From positions 62,001-126,000 of the forward strand of contig JACJWG010000004.1 in the NCBI GenBank assembly GCA_020637235.1: 64,000 nucleotides of DNA. Direction: 5' to 3'. Positions within the stretch are counted from its first letter, which is position 1, and the number at the start of each line of letters is the position of its first letter. The notes under the pieces are model-generated. The model did no database searches and was not told the origin of the DNA. It saw only the letters and a list, made by a program, of their open reading frames with translations. Positions 7,799-16,032 of this stretch are shown here, piece by piece. The translations under genes were made by a program, and so were the position numbers. This DNA is from Acidimicrobiaceae bacterium (GTDB lineage Bacteria > Actinomycetota > Acidimicrobiia > Acidimicrobiales > Ilumatobacteraceae).

Positions 7799-8851
7799 GT
7801 GCCGCCTCTCGAGCTCGCCTGGTTCGCTCCGTCGTGTGTCGGTGACACCGCTCGCCTCGGCGTCGACGACCCCAGCCGCCGCGCGACGTTCGACTACAAC
7901 CGGCGCGTGATCCTCGGCGCCGAACGGGCCGGGTTCGACAACGTGCTGATCCCGAGCTCGTTCGTGCCCGGCATGGATCCGTGGACGCTCGCCACCGCGC
8001 TGGCGCCGTCACTCACGACGATCGGGCTGTTGCCGGCCGTGCGTGTGGGCGAGTTCGACCCGCCGATGTTCGCCCGCGCGGCGAAGAACCTGCAGCAGCT
8101 CCTCGACGGCCGGCTGACCGTCAACATCATCTCGAGCGAGCTCGCCGGCGAGACGCTCGGGTCGGTGGAGCGGTACCGCCGCACGGCCGAGGCGATGCGG
8201 TTGTTGCGCTCGCTCTGGAACGACGAGTCGGTCACCCACCACGGCGAGCACTGGCGGTACGACGGCCTTTCGACGACCCCGACGCGCACCCGCACGCCAC
8301 CGCCGATGTACTTCGGGGGCACCTCCGAGCCGGCCCGCGAGGTGGCGGCGGAGTACGCCGATTGCTACCTGATGTGGGTGGAGGGCGTGGCCTCGATCGG
8401 CGCGCTCGTTGCCGAGATGCGCGAGCGTGCAGCAGCGCATGGCCGCACCCTGCGGTTCGGGTTGCGGACCCACGTGATCGTGCGCGACACCGACGACGAG
8501 GCCCGCCGCGCCGCTGCCGAGTTGATCAGCGAGCTCGACCCCGAGGTCGGTCGCCGCCTCAAGGAGGCGGCACACGACCACGCCTCGGAAGGCGTGCGCC
8601 GGCAGGACGCCCTTCGTGCGTCGGCCGCCGACGACGGGTTCGCCGAGGAAGCGTTGTGGACCGGCATCGGTGTGGCGCGCAGCGGCGTCGGCGCAGCGAT
8701 CACCGGGAGCACGGAACGGGTCGTGGCCAAGCTCCGCGCCTATCAGGCGCTCGGCATCGACGCGTTCATCCTGAGCGGCTATCCGCTCGACGACGAAGCC
8801 GAACGCGTCGGCCGCCTGGTGCTGCCGGGCCTCCGAGACGCCAACCGCTGA
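7799..8851 (+). CDS. LLM class flavin-dependent monooxygenase (SsuD-like)
   Basis: The 350-residue luciferase-like monooxygenase resembles alkanesulfonate and dimethylsulfone monooxygenases. Evidence includes ERAGFDNVLIPSSF, LLPAVRVGEFDPPMFARAAKNL, LDGRLTVNIISS and the phosphate-binding MYFGGTSEPAREVAAEYAD. The C-terminal barrel half ends GIDAFILSGYP. It probably uses reduced FMN, or F420, to oxidise a small organosulfur or alkane-type substrate. No flavin reductase is adjacent. The GTG at 7799 gives the family's normal N-terminus. A tandem-repeat block follows its stop. Confidence 0.88.
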   Translation: MPPLELAWFAPSCVGDTARLGVDDPSRRATFDYNRRVILGAERAGFDNVLIPSSFVPGMDPWTLATALAPSLTTIGLLPAVRVGEFDPPMFARAAKNLQQLLDGRLTVNIISSELAGETLGSVERYRRTAEAMRLLRSLWNDESVTHHGEHWRYDGLSTTPTRTRTPPPMYFGGTSEPAREVAAEYADCYLMWVEGVASIGALVAEMRERAAAHGRTLRFGLRTHVIVRDTDDEARRAAAELISELDPEVGRRLKEAAHDHASEGVRRQDALRASAADDGFAEEALWTGIGVARSGVGAAITGSTERVVAKLRAYQALGIDAFILSGYPLDDEAERVGRLVLPGLRDANR

Positions 8852-8853
8852 AC

Positions 8854-9030
8854 CGAGTGCCAGCCGCCCATCCGAGTGGTAGCCGCCCATCCGAGTGGGA
8901 GCGGGCACCCCGTCCGTCCGCTGGCACTCGGGTGGACCGCTGGCACTCGGGTGGACCGCTGGCACTCGGGTGGACCGCTGGCACTCGGGTGGACCGCTGG
9001 CACTCGGGTGGACCGCTGGCACTCGGATCG
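8854..9030. repeat. 19-bp tandem repeats in two opposing orientations
   Basis: Five perfect copies of the 19-bp unit CGCTGGCACTCGGGTGGAC, plus a partial sixth, run from about 8919 to 9026 (unit starts 8921, 8940, 8959, 8978, 8997, 9016). Just upstream, 8854-8898 holds two to three diverged units in the opposite orientation (CCGAGTGCCAGC and two copies of AGCCGCCCATCCGAGTGG, also 19 bp apart). The block fills the gap between the convergent LLM and VOC genes and could fold into a long stem. There are no spacers, so it is not a CRISPR array. Confidence 0.9.
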
Positions 9031-9036
9031 GCGCGG

Positions 9037-9450
9037 CTATCGGGCGGGGGTCTGCTGGATGCGGATCGTGTTCCCGGCTGGGTCGCGCACCGCGCAATCG
9101 CGGATGCCGTAATCCTGGTCGATCGGCTCCTGCACCACCTCGGCGCTCGCCTGCAGCGCGGCGAACAGCGCGTCGAGGTCGTCCGTCGCGAGCACGATGC
9201 CGGCGTACGTGCCCTTGGCCATCATCTCGGCGATCACACGCCGCTCGTCGTCGCTGACGCCCGGGTCGGTGACGGCCGGCTGCAACACGATCGCCGTGTT
9301 CGGCTGGCCGGCGGGACCGACCGTGATCCAGCGCATCTCCCCCCAACCCACGTCGTTGCGGACCTCGAAGCCGAGCACGTCGCGGTAGAACGCGAGCGAC
9401 TCGTCCGGATCGGTGAAGGGCAGGAACGACGATGCGATGGTGATGCTCAT
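9037..9450 (-). CDS. VOC/glyoxalase superfamily protein
   Basis: The 137-residue single-module VOC protein has paired beta-alpha-beta-beta-beta units: FLPFTDPDESLAFYRDVLGFEVRNDVG at the start and DCAVRDPAGNTIRIQ at the end. The usual first metal-ligand His is replaced by Pro/Phe, so it may be a binding or resistance protein rather than an enzyme. It begins 10 bp after an AraC regulator in the same direction, a pairing that usually means the regulator controls it. The tandem-repeat block lies immediately downstream. Confidence 0.85.
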   Translation of the reverse strand: MSITIASSFLPFTDPDESLAFYRDVLGFEVRNDVGWGEMRWITVGPAGQPNTAIVLQPAVTDPGVSDDERRVIAEMMAKGTYAGIVLATDDLDALFAALQASAEVVQEPIDQDYGIRDCAVRDPAGNTIRIQQTPAR

Positions 9451-9460
9451 GCGGTCGACG

Positions 9461-9898
9461 TTACGCAGACGCCGGCGCGCCCGCTTCTCGATTCCTGACC
9501 GGTCGCGTCACCCGCCGGGCCACGCACGGCGGGATGCCGTCCACCGAGCCGACGGCGCGTCGATAGGCGGTCGGGCTGAGGCCGACGAGCTCGCCGAAGC
9601 GGGTGGTGAAGGTGCCGAGCGACCCGCACCCGACCGTGAAGCAGATCTCGGTCACCGTGAGATCGGTCGAGCGCAGCAGCGCCATCGCCCGTTCGATCCG
9701 CCGGGTCATCAGGTACGAGTAGGGCGACTCGCCGTACGCCTGCTTGAAGCAGCGCGACAGATGCCCGGCCGACACGTGCTCACCTCGGGCGAGGGTCTCC
9801 ACGTCGAGCGGTGACGCGTGATCGCGATCGATGCGGTCCCGCGTCCGCCGCACCATCTCCAGCTCGGCCCGCCGCCGCTCGTCCAGCACGTGCACCAT
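9461..9898 (-). CDS. AraC family helix-turn-helix regulator (stand-alone DNA-binding domain)
   Basis: At 145 residues this is essentially only the AraC DNA-binding domain. The first HTH is at SPLDVETLARGEHVSAGHLSR. The second is at LTVTEICFTVGCGSLGTFTTRF, followed by GLSPTAYRR. There is no ligand-binding module, and a short Arg-rich tail follows. It lies 9 bp downstream of the small membrane protein gene and 10 bp upstream of the VOC gene. It may therefore be read with the SPFH operon as well as forming the familiar AraC-VOC pair. Confidence 0.88.
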   Translation of the reverse strand: MVHVLDERRRAELEMVRRTRDRIDRDHASPLDVETLARGEHVSAGHLSRCFKQAYGESPYSYLMTRRIERAMALLRSTDLTVTEICFTVGCGSLGTFTTRFGELVGLSPTAYRRAVGSVDGIPPCVARRVTRPVRNREAGAPASA

Positions 9899-9907
9899 CT
9901 CCCCGCG

Positions 9908-10192
9908 CTACGGGACGCGTTGCACGCGCTGGCGGTGGCTCGACTTGTTGTCACCGTCGATACCGCTCTTCGTGGTGCCCTTGATCTCGTTCACCTTGCG
10001 GTCGGTGCCCGTGATCGGCTTGGCCTCCACCCGGGTCTCACGTTCGAAGCTGTGCGACTTGCCGGTGTTGCGGTAGTACTGCCACAGACCGAAGTAGAGG
10101 CCGGCGGCACCGGCGGGCCCGAGGATGAGCAACCACACGGGGCCGCTGTCGCTCGACGCGGCCACGAGCCCGGATGCGAGCAGCGCGCTCAT
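9908..10192 (-). CDS. Small single-pass membrane protein in the SPFH operon
   Basis: The 94-residue protein has one or two hydrophobic stretches near the N-terminus (VWLLILGPAGAAGLYFGLW) and a basic, hydrophilic tail (RETRVEAKPITGTDRKVNEIK). The ATG overlaps the zinc-ribbon gene's stop by four bases (ATGA), so the two are almost certainly translated together. I do not recognise a family. By position it resembles the small membrane partner found beside SPFH/zinc-ribbon proteins in Bacillus-type pspA-ydjGHI operons. Confidence 0.7.
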   Translation of the reverse strand: MSALLASGLVAASSDSGPVWLLILGPAGAAGLYFGLWQYYRNTGKSHSFERETRVEAKPITGTDRKVNEIKGTTKSGIDGDNKSSHRQRVQRVP

Positions 10193-11412
10193 CCCATGGC
10201 TCCCAGGATGGCGATCACGATGCCCTCGATCACCGTGCCGACCGTGAGCGCTGCGGCCACCAGCCTCGGGGTCGACACGGGCACACTGCCCATCACCTCA
10301 CCCGTCCGGCCGTTGACGGCGATGTAGTGCACCATGCTCGTGCCGTTCTTCTCGTGGTAGTACGAGTACAGCCACACCGGCAGGTACATCGCCACCCAGC
10401 GCGTGCCGTGCACCTGGAGCCGCTCACGCTCCCAGCGCACGCCGCGGTCGTAGCCCGAGATGCTCGATTCGACCTGAGCGCGGGCGATCGACAAGAGCTG
10501 GTGCTCGAGCTCGGGGGTGGTGTGCGCCACGTCCTGGTCGCGCTTCTCGGACGTGAACCCGGTGAGGTAGCTGGCGTTCCACCTCACCGCGTTCTCGGTG
10601 TCGAACGGCAGGATCGTGTTGATCACGTTGTTCGTGTTGATCGCCGAGTTCATCTGGGCGCGGGCCGACGACGCCTCGAGCGTGAGGTCGTCGGCGGTGA
10701 AGTCGACGTGGCGCTGCACCTCGAAGACGTCGGCGTCGTACACGGTCTTCTTGTTGTCGCCGGTGCCTCGTGTGTACCGACGGGTCTGTACCTCACCGAA
10801 GCCGGCGACGTCGGCGCTGGCGTTGGCGTCCACCACCATGTACGGCATGTAGACGCCGACCACGTTCTGGGGGGTGAAGTCGCGCACGAACGCCCGGTCG
10901 GCGAACAGGCGACGCTTCCCGGCGAACTCGCGGATCGTCGTCATGGCGGCGTCGTGGGTGATCTGGAACGGCAGCACCGCATCGGGTACGGCACCGTTGG
11001 GGATCTGCTCGTTGATCGTGAGCACGTGGCGGCACCAGTGGCAGCGCGCCCCCATCTGCTCGGCGGTGTTCACCACCACCTCGGCGCCGCAGCCACCGCA
11101 CTTCAGGGTGATCACCGAGTCGACCCCGGCGGCGATGTTCGCGGCGCCCGAGGCGATCGTGGTGCCGGTCAGGGTGGAGAGATCGCCGTTCGCGATCGTC
11201 TCGTCGAGGCGGGCCTCCGCCCATTCGTGCCGGCAGAAGAGGCAGACCAGCATCCCGACGGAGGGACGCAACTGGATATCGGTGGCACCGCAGCGTGGGC
11301 AGCGGTTGATGCCGTCGTCGAGACGCGTGTTGCGCGTGTCGATCGTCGGTTCGGGCGCCGGCAGACCGGTCTGCGGCGCTCCACCCTCTCCCGGAGGTGG
11401 CAGTGTCGACAT
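10189..11412 (-). CDS. Double zinc-ribbon (TFIIB-like) membrane-anchored protein
   Basis: The protein is 407 residues. Two zinc ribbons are visible: CPRC...CLFC (Cys38, 41, 57, 60) and CGGC...CHWC (Cys105, 108, 124, 127). A long beta-rich region follows, ending in RWVAMYLPVWLYSYYHEKNG and a C-terminal hydrophobic helix (LVAAALTVGTVIEGIVIAIL) that likely anchors it in the membrane. It starts 17 bp after the SPFH gene and overlaps the next gene by 4 bp. The combination recalls B. subtilis YdjG, which helps recruit the SPFH protein YdjI; that functional comparison is an inference. Confidence 0.8.
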   Translation of the reverse strand: MSTLPPPGEGGAPQTGLPAPEPTIDTRNTRLDDGINRCPRCGATDIQLRPSVGMLVCLFCRHEWAEARLDETIANGDLSTLTGTTIASGAANIAAGVDSVITLKCGGCGAEVVVNTAEQMGARCHWCRHVLTINEQIPNGAVPDAVLPFQITHDAAMTTIREFAGKRRLFADRAFVRDFTPQNVVGVYMPYMVVDANASADVAGFGEVQTRRYTRGTGDNKKTVYDADVFEVQRHVDFTADDLTLEASSARAQMNSAINTNNVINTILPFDTENAVRWNASYLTGFTSEKRDQDVAHTTPELEHQLLSIARAQVESSISGYDRGVRWERERLQVHGTRWVAMYLPVWLYSYYHEKNGTSMVHYIAVNGRTGEVMGSVPVSTPRLVAAALTVGTVIEGIVIAILGAMG

Positions 11413-11429
11413 GGCGGGTCGCTACGAGC

Positions 11430-12647
11430 TCAGAGCCCGAGCACCTTGTTCTTGGCAGCGTCGTAGTCGGCCTGGGTGATCAGACCGGCATCGAGCATCT
11501 GCTTGAACCTGGCCAGCTTCACCATCGGGTCCTCCTCGGCGGGGGCCGGTGGGGGAGGCGGCGGCGCTGCGGCCGCAGGACCTGCGGGCGGGGGCGGCGG
11601 CGTGCTCTGGGCACCGATGCCGGGCACCGGCTGCTGCAGGGCGCCGATCCCGGTGGATCCGGCCGCCATGCCCATCCCGATCAGCCCACCCGGGCCGGCG
11701 TTCTGGCCTGCGGCCTCGAAGCCGGCGGCGACGGACGCCTGCAGGTTCGAGTTGCCGCGGGCGCCGGACAGCGCATCGGCACGCTGCACGTTGCGCAGCA
11801 GCTCGCGGGTGTTCTCGTCGTACTCGATCGCGATGATCGCGGTGGACACGATCTGCAGGCCGCGACCGGTGCTCCACTGGTAGTTCTGCTCGACCGCCGC
11901 CGACAGGCTCTGCGCGAACCCGATCGAGTCCTGCTGGATCTTGGTGATCCGGTTGCCCTTCGACGGGTCGTTCGTGTACATCGAGAACGCAGGGGCGAGC
12001 GACCCGACCACCTCGTTGAAGAGCTGCGAGGCGGCGTCGTTGTCGAGGTCGGTGAAGTCGAACACCTGGCCCGGCTCGAGGTACTTCGCCGGCACCCAGC
12101 CGCGGACGAACAGGATGGGGTCGACGATCTTGAGCGTGTAGGTGCCGCGGGTGACCGCACCGACCTGCGCGTTCATGTAGGCGTCGTCCCAGTAGATCTC
12201 GGACTGCGTGCCGAAGCGGTTGTTCGGCAGCTCCTTCAACGTCACGAAGTAGGCGCGCTGCTGGGTGCCCGGACGGCCACCGAACTTGAAGCGCTCCCAC
12301 GACGTCTTGATGAGTGGGCTGACGATGCCGTCACCGGCGAAGATCGACTGCGAGTCCTGCGACTCGCTGTTCCACTCGTACGCGCCGGGCTCCGCGGCGA
12401 AGCCGGTGATCGCACCCTGCTCCATCAGGATGAGGCCGTAGCCCTCGGGCACGACGATGCGACTGCCGTTGGTGATGACACCGTCGGAGCCCTTGGTGTT
12501 CGAGCCGCGCCCGGCGTTCTGGCCGCGCGGGACCGCAGCGAACATCGCTGCCGTGGGCGGCAGGCCTTCGGGCACCGTGTAGAAGTCCTTCCACTGATCG
12601 GCGAGCGTGCCGCCGATCGATCCGAGTGCCGCCTGAATGAGCCCCAT
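11430..12647 (-). CDS. SPFH-domain protein with C-terminal SHOCT domain (YdjI-like)
   Basis: In this 405-residue protein, residues 1-310 match the SPFH/YdjI-like scaffold (VPEGYGLILMEQGAITGF, GRPGTQQRAYFVTLKELPNN, AAVEQNYQWSTGRGLQIVSTAI). A Gly/Pro-rich linker (about 315-370) leads to a SHOCT motif (MVKLARFKQMLDAGLITQADY) at the end. SPFH proteins oligomerise on membranes and organise microdomains. AGGGA lies upstream of the ATG. It heads a minus-strand run with the zinc-ribbon and small membrane proteins. No pspA gene is present in the window. Confidence 0.88.
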   Translation of the reverse strand: MGLIQAALGSIGGTLADQWKDFYTVPEGLPPTAAMFAAVPRGQNAGRGSNTKGSDGVITNGSRIVVPEGYGLILMEQGAITGFAAEPGAYEWNSESQDSQSIFAGDGIVSPLIKTSWERFKFGGRPGTQQRAYFVTLKELPNNRFGTQSEIYWDDAYMNAQVGAVTRGTYTLKIVDPILFVRGWVPAKYLEPGQVFDFTDLDNDAASQLFNEVVGSLAPAFSMYTNDPSKGNRITKIQQDSIGFAQSLSAAVEQNYQWSTGRGLQIVSTAIIAIEYDENTRELLRNVQRADALSGARGNSNLQASVAAGFEAAGQNAGPGGLIGMGMAAGSTGIGALQQPVPGIGAQSTPPPPPAGPAAAAPPPPPPAPAEEDPMVKLARFKQMLDAGLITQADYDAAKNKVLGL

Positions 12648-12749
12648 TGGTCCGTTCCCTCTCTCGCCGGTGGTGACGCGGCGAGCATACCGATCCGGCG
12701 GGCGTCGGGCCGTCCACCGGACGTCGCGCGGAGCGGGCGTGGTCGTCGC

Positions 12750-14963
12750 TCAGCTCACGGCGAGGGTGAGATTGCCCGTCGAGGTGCCGTACCCGCCTGC
12801 CTGTACGTAGATCACGTCGCCGGCGTTGGCATCGAACGACACGACGGCGAGCGATCCCTCGGAGTCGTCGTTGCAGGCGAGGTTCGTGAGGTTGGTGAAC
12901 GCGGCGGCTGCGTCGGACGGTGCTCGGAACGCCGCGAGCACGGTGTCGAAGTCGCTGCCGGCGGTGGTGACGGTGTACCGCTTGGTGGTCGGCGCCACGA
13001 AGCGGATCCACGTGGTGCTCCCGTACGGCGCGCACACGCGTGGCTCGGCGGCTTCGAGGGTCGCGCCTGCGGTGCTCGCCGGCCCCACCGTGGACGGCAC
13101 CGCCACGGGCGTCGCCGCGGCGAGGTCGTCCTGCGCCGGGCCTCCCGTGGGTGCGGGTGCCTGCGTGGCGACCGGCACCGGTGCGGCCGTGGTGACGGGG
13201 GCCGCCGTGGTGGCCGGTGCGGCGGTCGTCGTGGGGGCCACGGTCGTGGGGGCCGCGGTCGTGGTCGTGGGAGCTGCGGTCGTCGTCGGTGCGGCGGTGG
13301 TCGTGGGAGCTGCGGTCGTCGCCGTCGTGGTGGCTGGTGCTGCGGTGGTCGTCGGGGCCGCATCCCCCGGGCCGCGCACGTTCAACGTCACCACACCGGT
13401 GCGGCTCGCGAAACCGCCCACCTGGACGTAGAGGATGTCACCCGCCGTCGCCTGCACGCTGACGCTCGACCACGGTTGACGGTTGCTGTCGTCGTTGCAC
13501 CCGATCGACGGCATGGTGGCGGGGTCGGCGCCGGTGGCGGGCCCGCGGTACACGGCCAGCACGGTGTCGAGCTGGCTGCCCTGGGTGGTGAACTCGTAGG
13601 TGCCCGTCGCCGGTGCGATCACCTTGCCCCACACCGTCGCGGTCATGCCGCCGCAGGGGCGCTGCTCGCCGGTGGCGAGCGTGGCGCCGGCGGTGTCGAA
13701 CGGGCCGTTCACCGACGGCACGGCGAGCGTGGCGGCTGCGGCGAAGTCGTTCTCGAGGCGGGCGCCCGTGAGCGGCGCGAGGGTGGTCGTCGGCGCCGGA
13801 GCCGTCGTGGTGGGCGCGGTCGTCGGCGGCGGCGTGGTGGGCGCTCCGCGGGTGATCGTCACCCGCGCGCCGTCGGGCCCGAACGTGTCGACCGCGATCG
13901 AGATGCCGTTGGCGAAGTCGCGGAACGTCTGGCCTGGCAGCCAGACGCCGTCTGCTCCGGAGCCCCTGCCGCCGGGGGTGGACAGTTCGGCGACCGTCTG
14001 GTCGCCCCGCGGGTCGTCGACCCGGACGATGGTGACGCCCTCGGCGGCGAGTGCGTACTCGATCCGCCCGAAGTCGTTGTCCTTCAGCGGGATCGCGTCC
14101 TGTCCGACGCGTGTGCGAGCGGCCACCACGTACTTCGCAGCGCCGGTCCCGAAGGGCACCTCGACGATCATCGGGCCCGCACCGGGCTGGGTGAGGCGGG
14201 TGAGGTTCACCGTCTGGGTGCCGGTCGCCACGGTGACCTTCCGGTCGGCCGGGACGAAGCCCATACGGTCGCGGTTGTAGGCGTCCCAACCGGGCGTGAC
14301 GTTGTTCGTGCGCGGGGCCAGACCGGCGGTCGGTCGCTTCGGATCGTCGCCGAAGTGCGATGCGCCGCCGAGCGGGTCGGCGTACGCGTTGGTGTGCACA
14401 CCGCCGAAGAGGTGCCCCACCTCGTGCAGCACCAGTCCGGGCGAGGTCATCGAGCGGTAGTAGAGCAGCGCTGTGTTGCTCGACGACGCCGGCGGCCTCG
14501 CGCGACCTCCGAAGTCGATCGACGACGCGAACCCGCCGTTCAGCGGCGTCTGGTCGTTCATGAAGATCGCCACGTACATGAAGCGGCTGAGGTCGACCGT
14601 GGGTCGGGCGGCGTCGATGCAGTCCTGCATCAGCTGCAGGTTCCCGGCGAAGTCCGCCGAGTAGCCGGCGAGCGGGGTCCGGACGGTGAACCAGCCGAAC
14701 GTCTGGGTGCCGGCGAGGCTGGCGGTGCCGAGTGAGGTCTCTCGCACCAGGCTGTCGATCGACCGATCGCCCACCCACATCTGCTGGATGCGTGCGGCGT
14801 CGAAGCCGAAGGTCTCCTGGATGTCCGGGTACCGGCAGAGCAGGACGGCGAACGGTCGGGCGCCGGGGTCGGGTACCTGGCCGCCGGCGCGCAACGGGCC
14901 GATGAGCACGATCGGCAGGATCAGGGCGACGACGGCCGCCACGGGTCGGAACCACACCTTCAC
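12750..14963 (-). CDS. Secreted metzincin-type zinc protease with two PPC-like domains
   Basis: This 737-residue exported protein has a signal peptide at about residues 1-29. The catalytic domain carries HEVGHLFGGVH at 181-191 (HExxHxxGxxH) and a later NRDRMGFV that may be the Met-turn region. Two PPC-like beta domains follow, each with a CNDDS motif and ending DILYVQVGGF or DVIYVQAGGY. Between them is an Ala/Pro/Thr linker rich in APTTT units, encoded by repetitive DNA at about 13190-13355. A shorter linker precedes the first domain. The GTG at 14963 overlaps the upstream lipoprotein stop as GTGA, coupling the two extracellular proteins. The substrate is unknown. Confidence 0.85.
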   Translation of the reverse strand: MKVWFRPVAAVVALILPIVLIGPLRAGGQVPDPGARPFAVLLCRYPDIQETFGFDAARIQQMWVGDRSIDSLVRETSLGTASLAGTQTFGWFTVRTPLAGYSADFAGNLQLMQDCIDAARPTVDLSRFMYVAIFMNDQTPLNGGFASSIDFGGRARPPASSSNTALLYYRSMTSPGLVLHEVGHLFGGVHTNAYADPLGGASHFGDDPKRPTAGLAPRTNNVTPGWDAYNRDRMGFVPADRKVTVATGTQTVNLTRLTQPGAGPMIVEVPFGTGAAKYVVAARTRVGQDAIPLKDNDFGRIEYALAAEGVTIVRVDDPRGDQTVAELSTPGGRGSGADGVWLPGQTFRDFANGISIAVDTFGPDGARVTITRGAPTTPPPTTAPTTTAPAPTTTLAPLTGARLENDFAAAATLAVPSVNGPFDTAGATLATGEQRPCGGMTATVWGKVIAPATGTYEFTTQGSQLDTVLAVYRGPATGADPATMPSIGCNDDSNRQPWSSVSVQATAGDILYVQVGGFASRTGVVTLNVRGPGDAAPTTTAAPATTTATTAAPTTTAAPTTTAAPTTTTAAPTTVAPTTTAAPATTAAPVTTAAPVPVATQAPAPTGGPAQDDLAAATPVAVPSTVGPASTAGATLEAAEPRVCAPYGSTTWIRFVAPTTKRYTVTTAGSDFDTVLAAFRAPSDAAAAFTNLTNLACNDDSEGSLAVVSFDANAGDVIYVQAGGYGTSTGNLTLAVS

Positions 14964-15949
14964 GACGACGCTCCGATCACGCTGGTGCTGGCGATGTGCA
15001 CGCCACCGAGGTCGTCGACGACCTGGACGCGGACGGTTCGCTCGCCGTCGGCTGCGTCGACGACGGCGGTGTCTCCGGCGAACTCGAACTTGCCGTCGGC
15101 GTCGAGGTCCCACCGAACCGAGAAGTCCATGTCGACACCTTCGGGCGGGATGCAGGTGTCACCGGCGATCGTGGCCCACGAGTGCACGACGGACGGCTCG
15201 GTGGCGTCGGTCATGGTGCGTACTGCGCCGTCGAGGAACAGCAACGGCGTGCCCACGTCGCCCGGTGCGTCGAAGCCGTCCGGATCGCCGAGCCCGGTGC
15301 CGTCGCCGACGACGACGTCGTCGGGCGCGGTCCACGGGATGGTGACGCCGGCGCCGACCGGGCCCACGGCGGCGGTCATGTTCGCCCCGTCGGTGACGTC
15401 GTGCAGCAGCACGCCGTCGCCGAGCGACGCCGAGGCCCACCCGAACAGCGCCTTGGGGCCGGCCACACCGGCGTACGCGGTGTCGCCGTCGCGGCCGGCG
15501 GTGCGCCAGTCCGCGGCGTAGGCGTCGGGGATCTCCGCGAGCACCGGCCGGTTCGCCGGATCGTCCCACGCCCTGGTGAGGTCGACCCGGTCGTACAACG
15601 CCGCCGCCGCGTCACCGAGGTAGGGGAGCAGCAGCACGCGCCAGCTGAGCAGCGGCGTGCCGGCAGCGTCGCTCAACGCCGCGGGTGGGAACGTGCCGTG
15701 GTCGTCGCGGTACGCAGCGAGTGCCGCGCCGATGCGCTCGAGGTCGTGCACGACCTCGGCCTGTCCGTCGAGCGACACCGCTGCCTCCAGCACCACGGGC
15801 TGGCCGGGGGTCGCCCGGTACGGTCCGCCCACGCTCAACTCGACGGGCAACGCCGACCGTTGGAGGTCGCTCGAACATCCCGCCGTCGTCACTGATGCGA
15901 GGCCGGCGGCACATGCCGCGGCCACCCACCGAATCGATCCCGTCGCCAC
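14960..15949 (-). CDS. Lipoprotein with a PKD-like domain split by a DUF1559-like module
   Basis: The 329-residue protein has a lipoprotein signal (TTAGC, Cys25). Residues 36-63 (ELSVGGPYRATPGQPVVLEA) look like the first strands of a PKD/Ig-like domain. The matching second half (VRWDLDADGKFEFAG, TVRVQVVDDLGGVHIAS) appears only after residue 275. Between them lies a DUF1559-like segment (LLSWRVLLLPYLGD, LTRAWDDPANRPVL, HDVTDGANMTAAVGP, LLFLDGAVRTM). DUF1559 is typical of planctomycete pilin-like proteins, but here the pilin N-terminus is absent. It is coupled by a GTGA overlap to the secreted protease downstream. Confidence 0.75.
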   Translation of the reverse strand: MATGSIRWVAAACAAGLASVTTAGCSSDLQRSALPVELSVGGPYRATPGQPVVLEAAVSLDGQAEVVHDLERIGAALAAYRDDHGTFPPAALSDAAGTPLLSWRVLLLPYLGDAAAALYDRVDLTRAWDDPANRPVLAEIPDAYAADWRTAGRDGDTAYAGVAGPKALFGWASASLGDGVLLHDVTDGANMTAAVGPVGAGVTIPWTAPDDVVVGDGTGLGDPDGFDAPGDVGTPLLFLDGAVRTMTDATEPSVVHSWATIAGDTCIPPEGVDMDFSVRWDLDADGKFEFAGDTAVVDAADGERTVRVQVVDDLGGVHIASTSVIGASS

Positions 15950-16032
15950 CCGTCTCTCCCGTTCCGGTCGGCCGCGACGGTATCACCACCCGCTGGGGTG
16001 GTTCGGAGGCGGACGGCCGTCCAGGTCGAGGG

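Noticed and set aside
8854..9030. Possible CRISPR array
   Set aside because: The 19-bp units are directly contiguous with no spacers and no cas genes are present. It is a simple tandem repeat with some inverted copies.
13190..13355. Thr/Ala/Pro repeat DNA as a separate mobile or regulatory repeat
   Set aside because: It is in frame and encodes a typical extracellular linker between two PPC-like domains of the secreted protease, so it is explained by protein function.
11397..14735. 1112-codon open frame on the plus strand
   Set aside because: It is antisense to the SPFH and metalloprotease genes, has His/Arg/Gly-rich low-complexity translation and no domain. High G+C makes such antisense frames stay open by chance.
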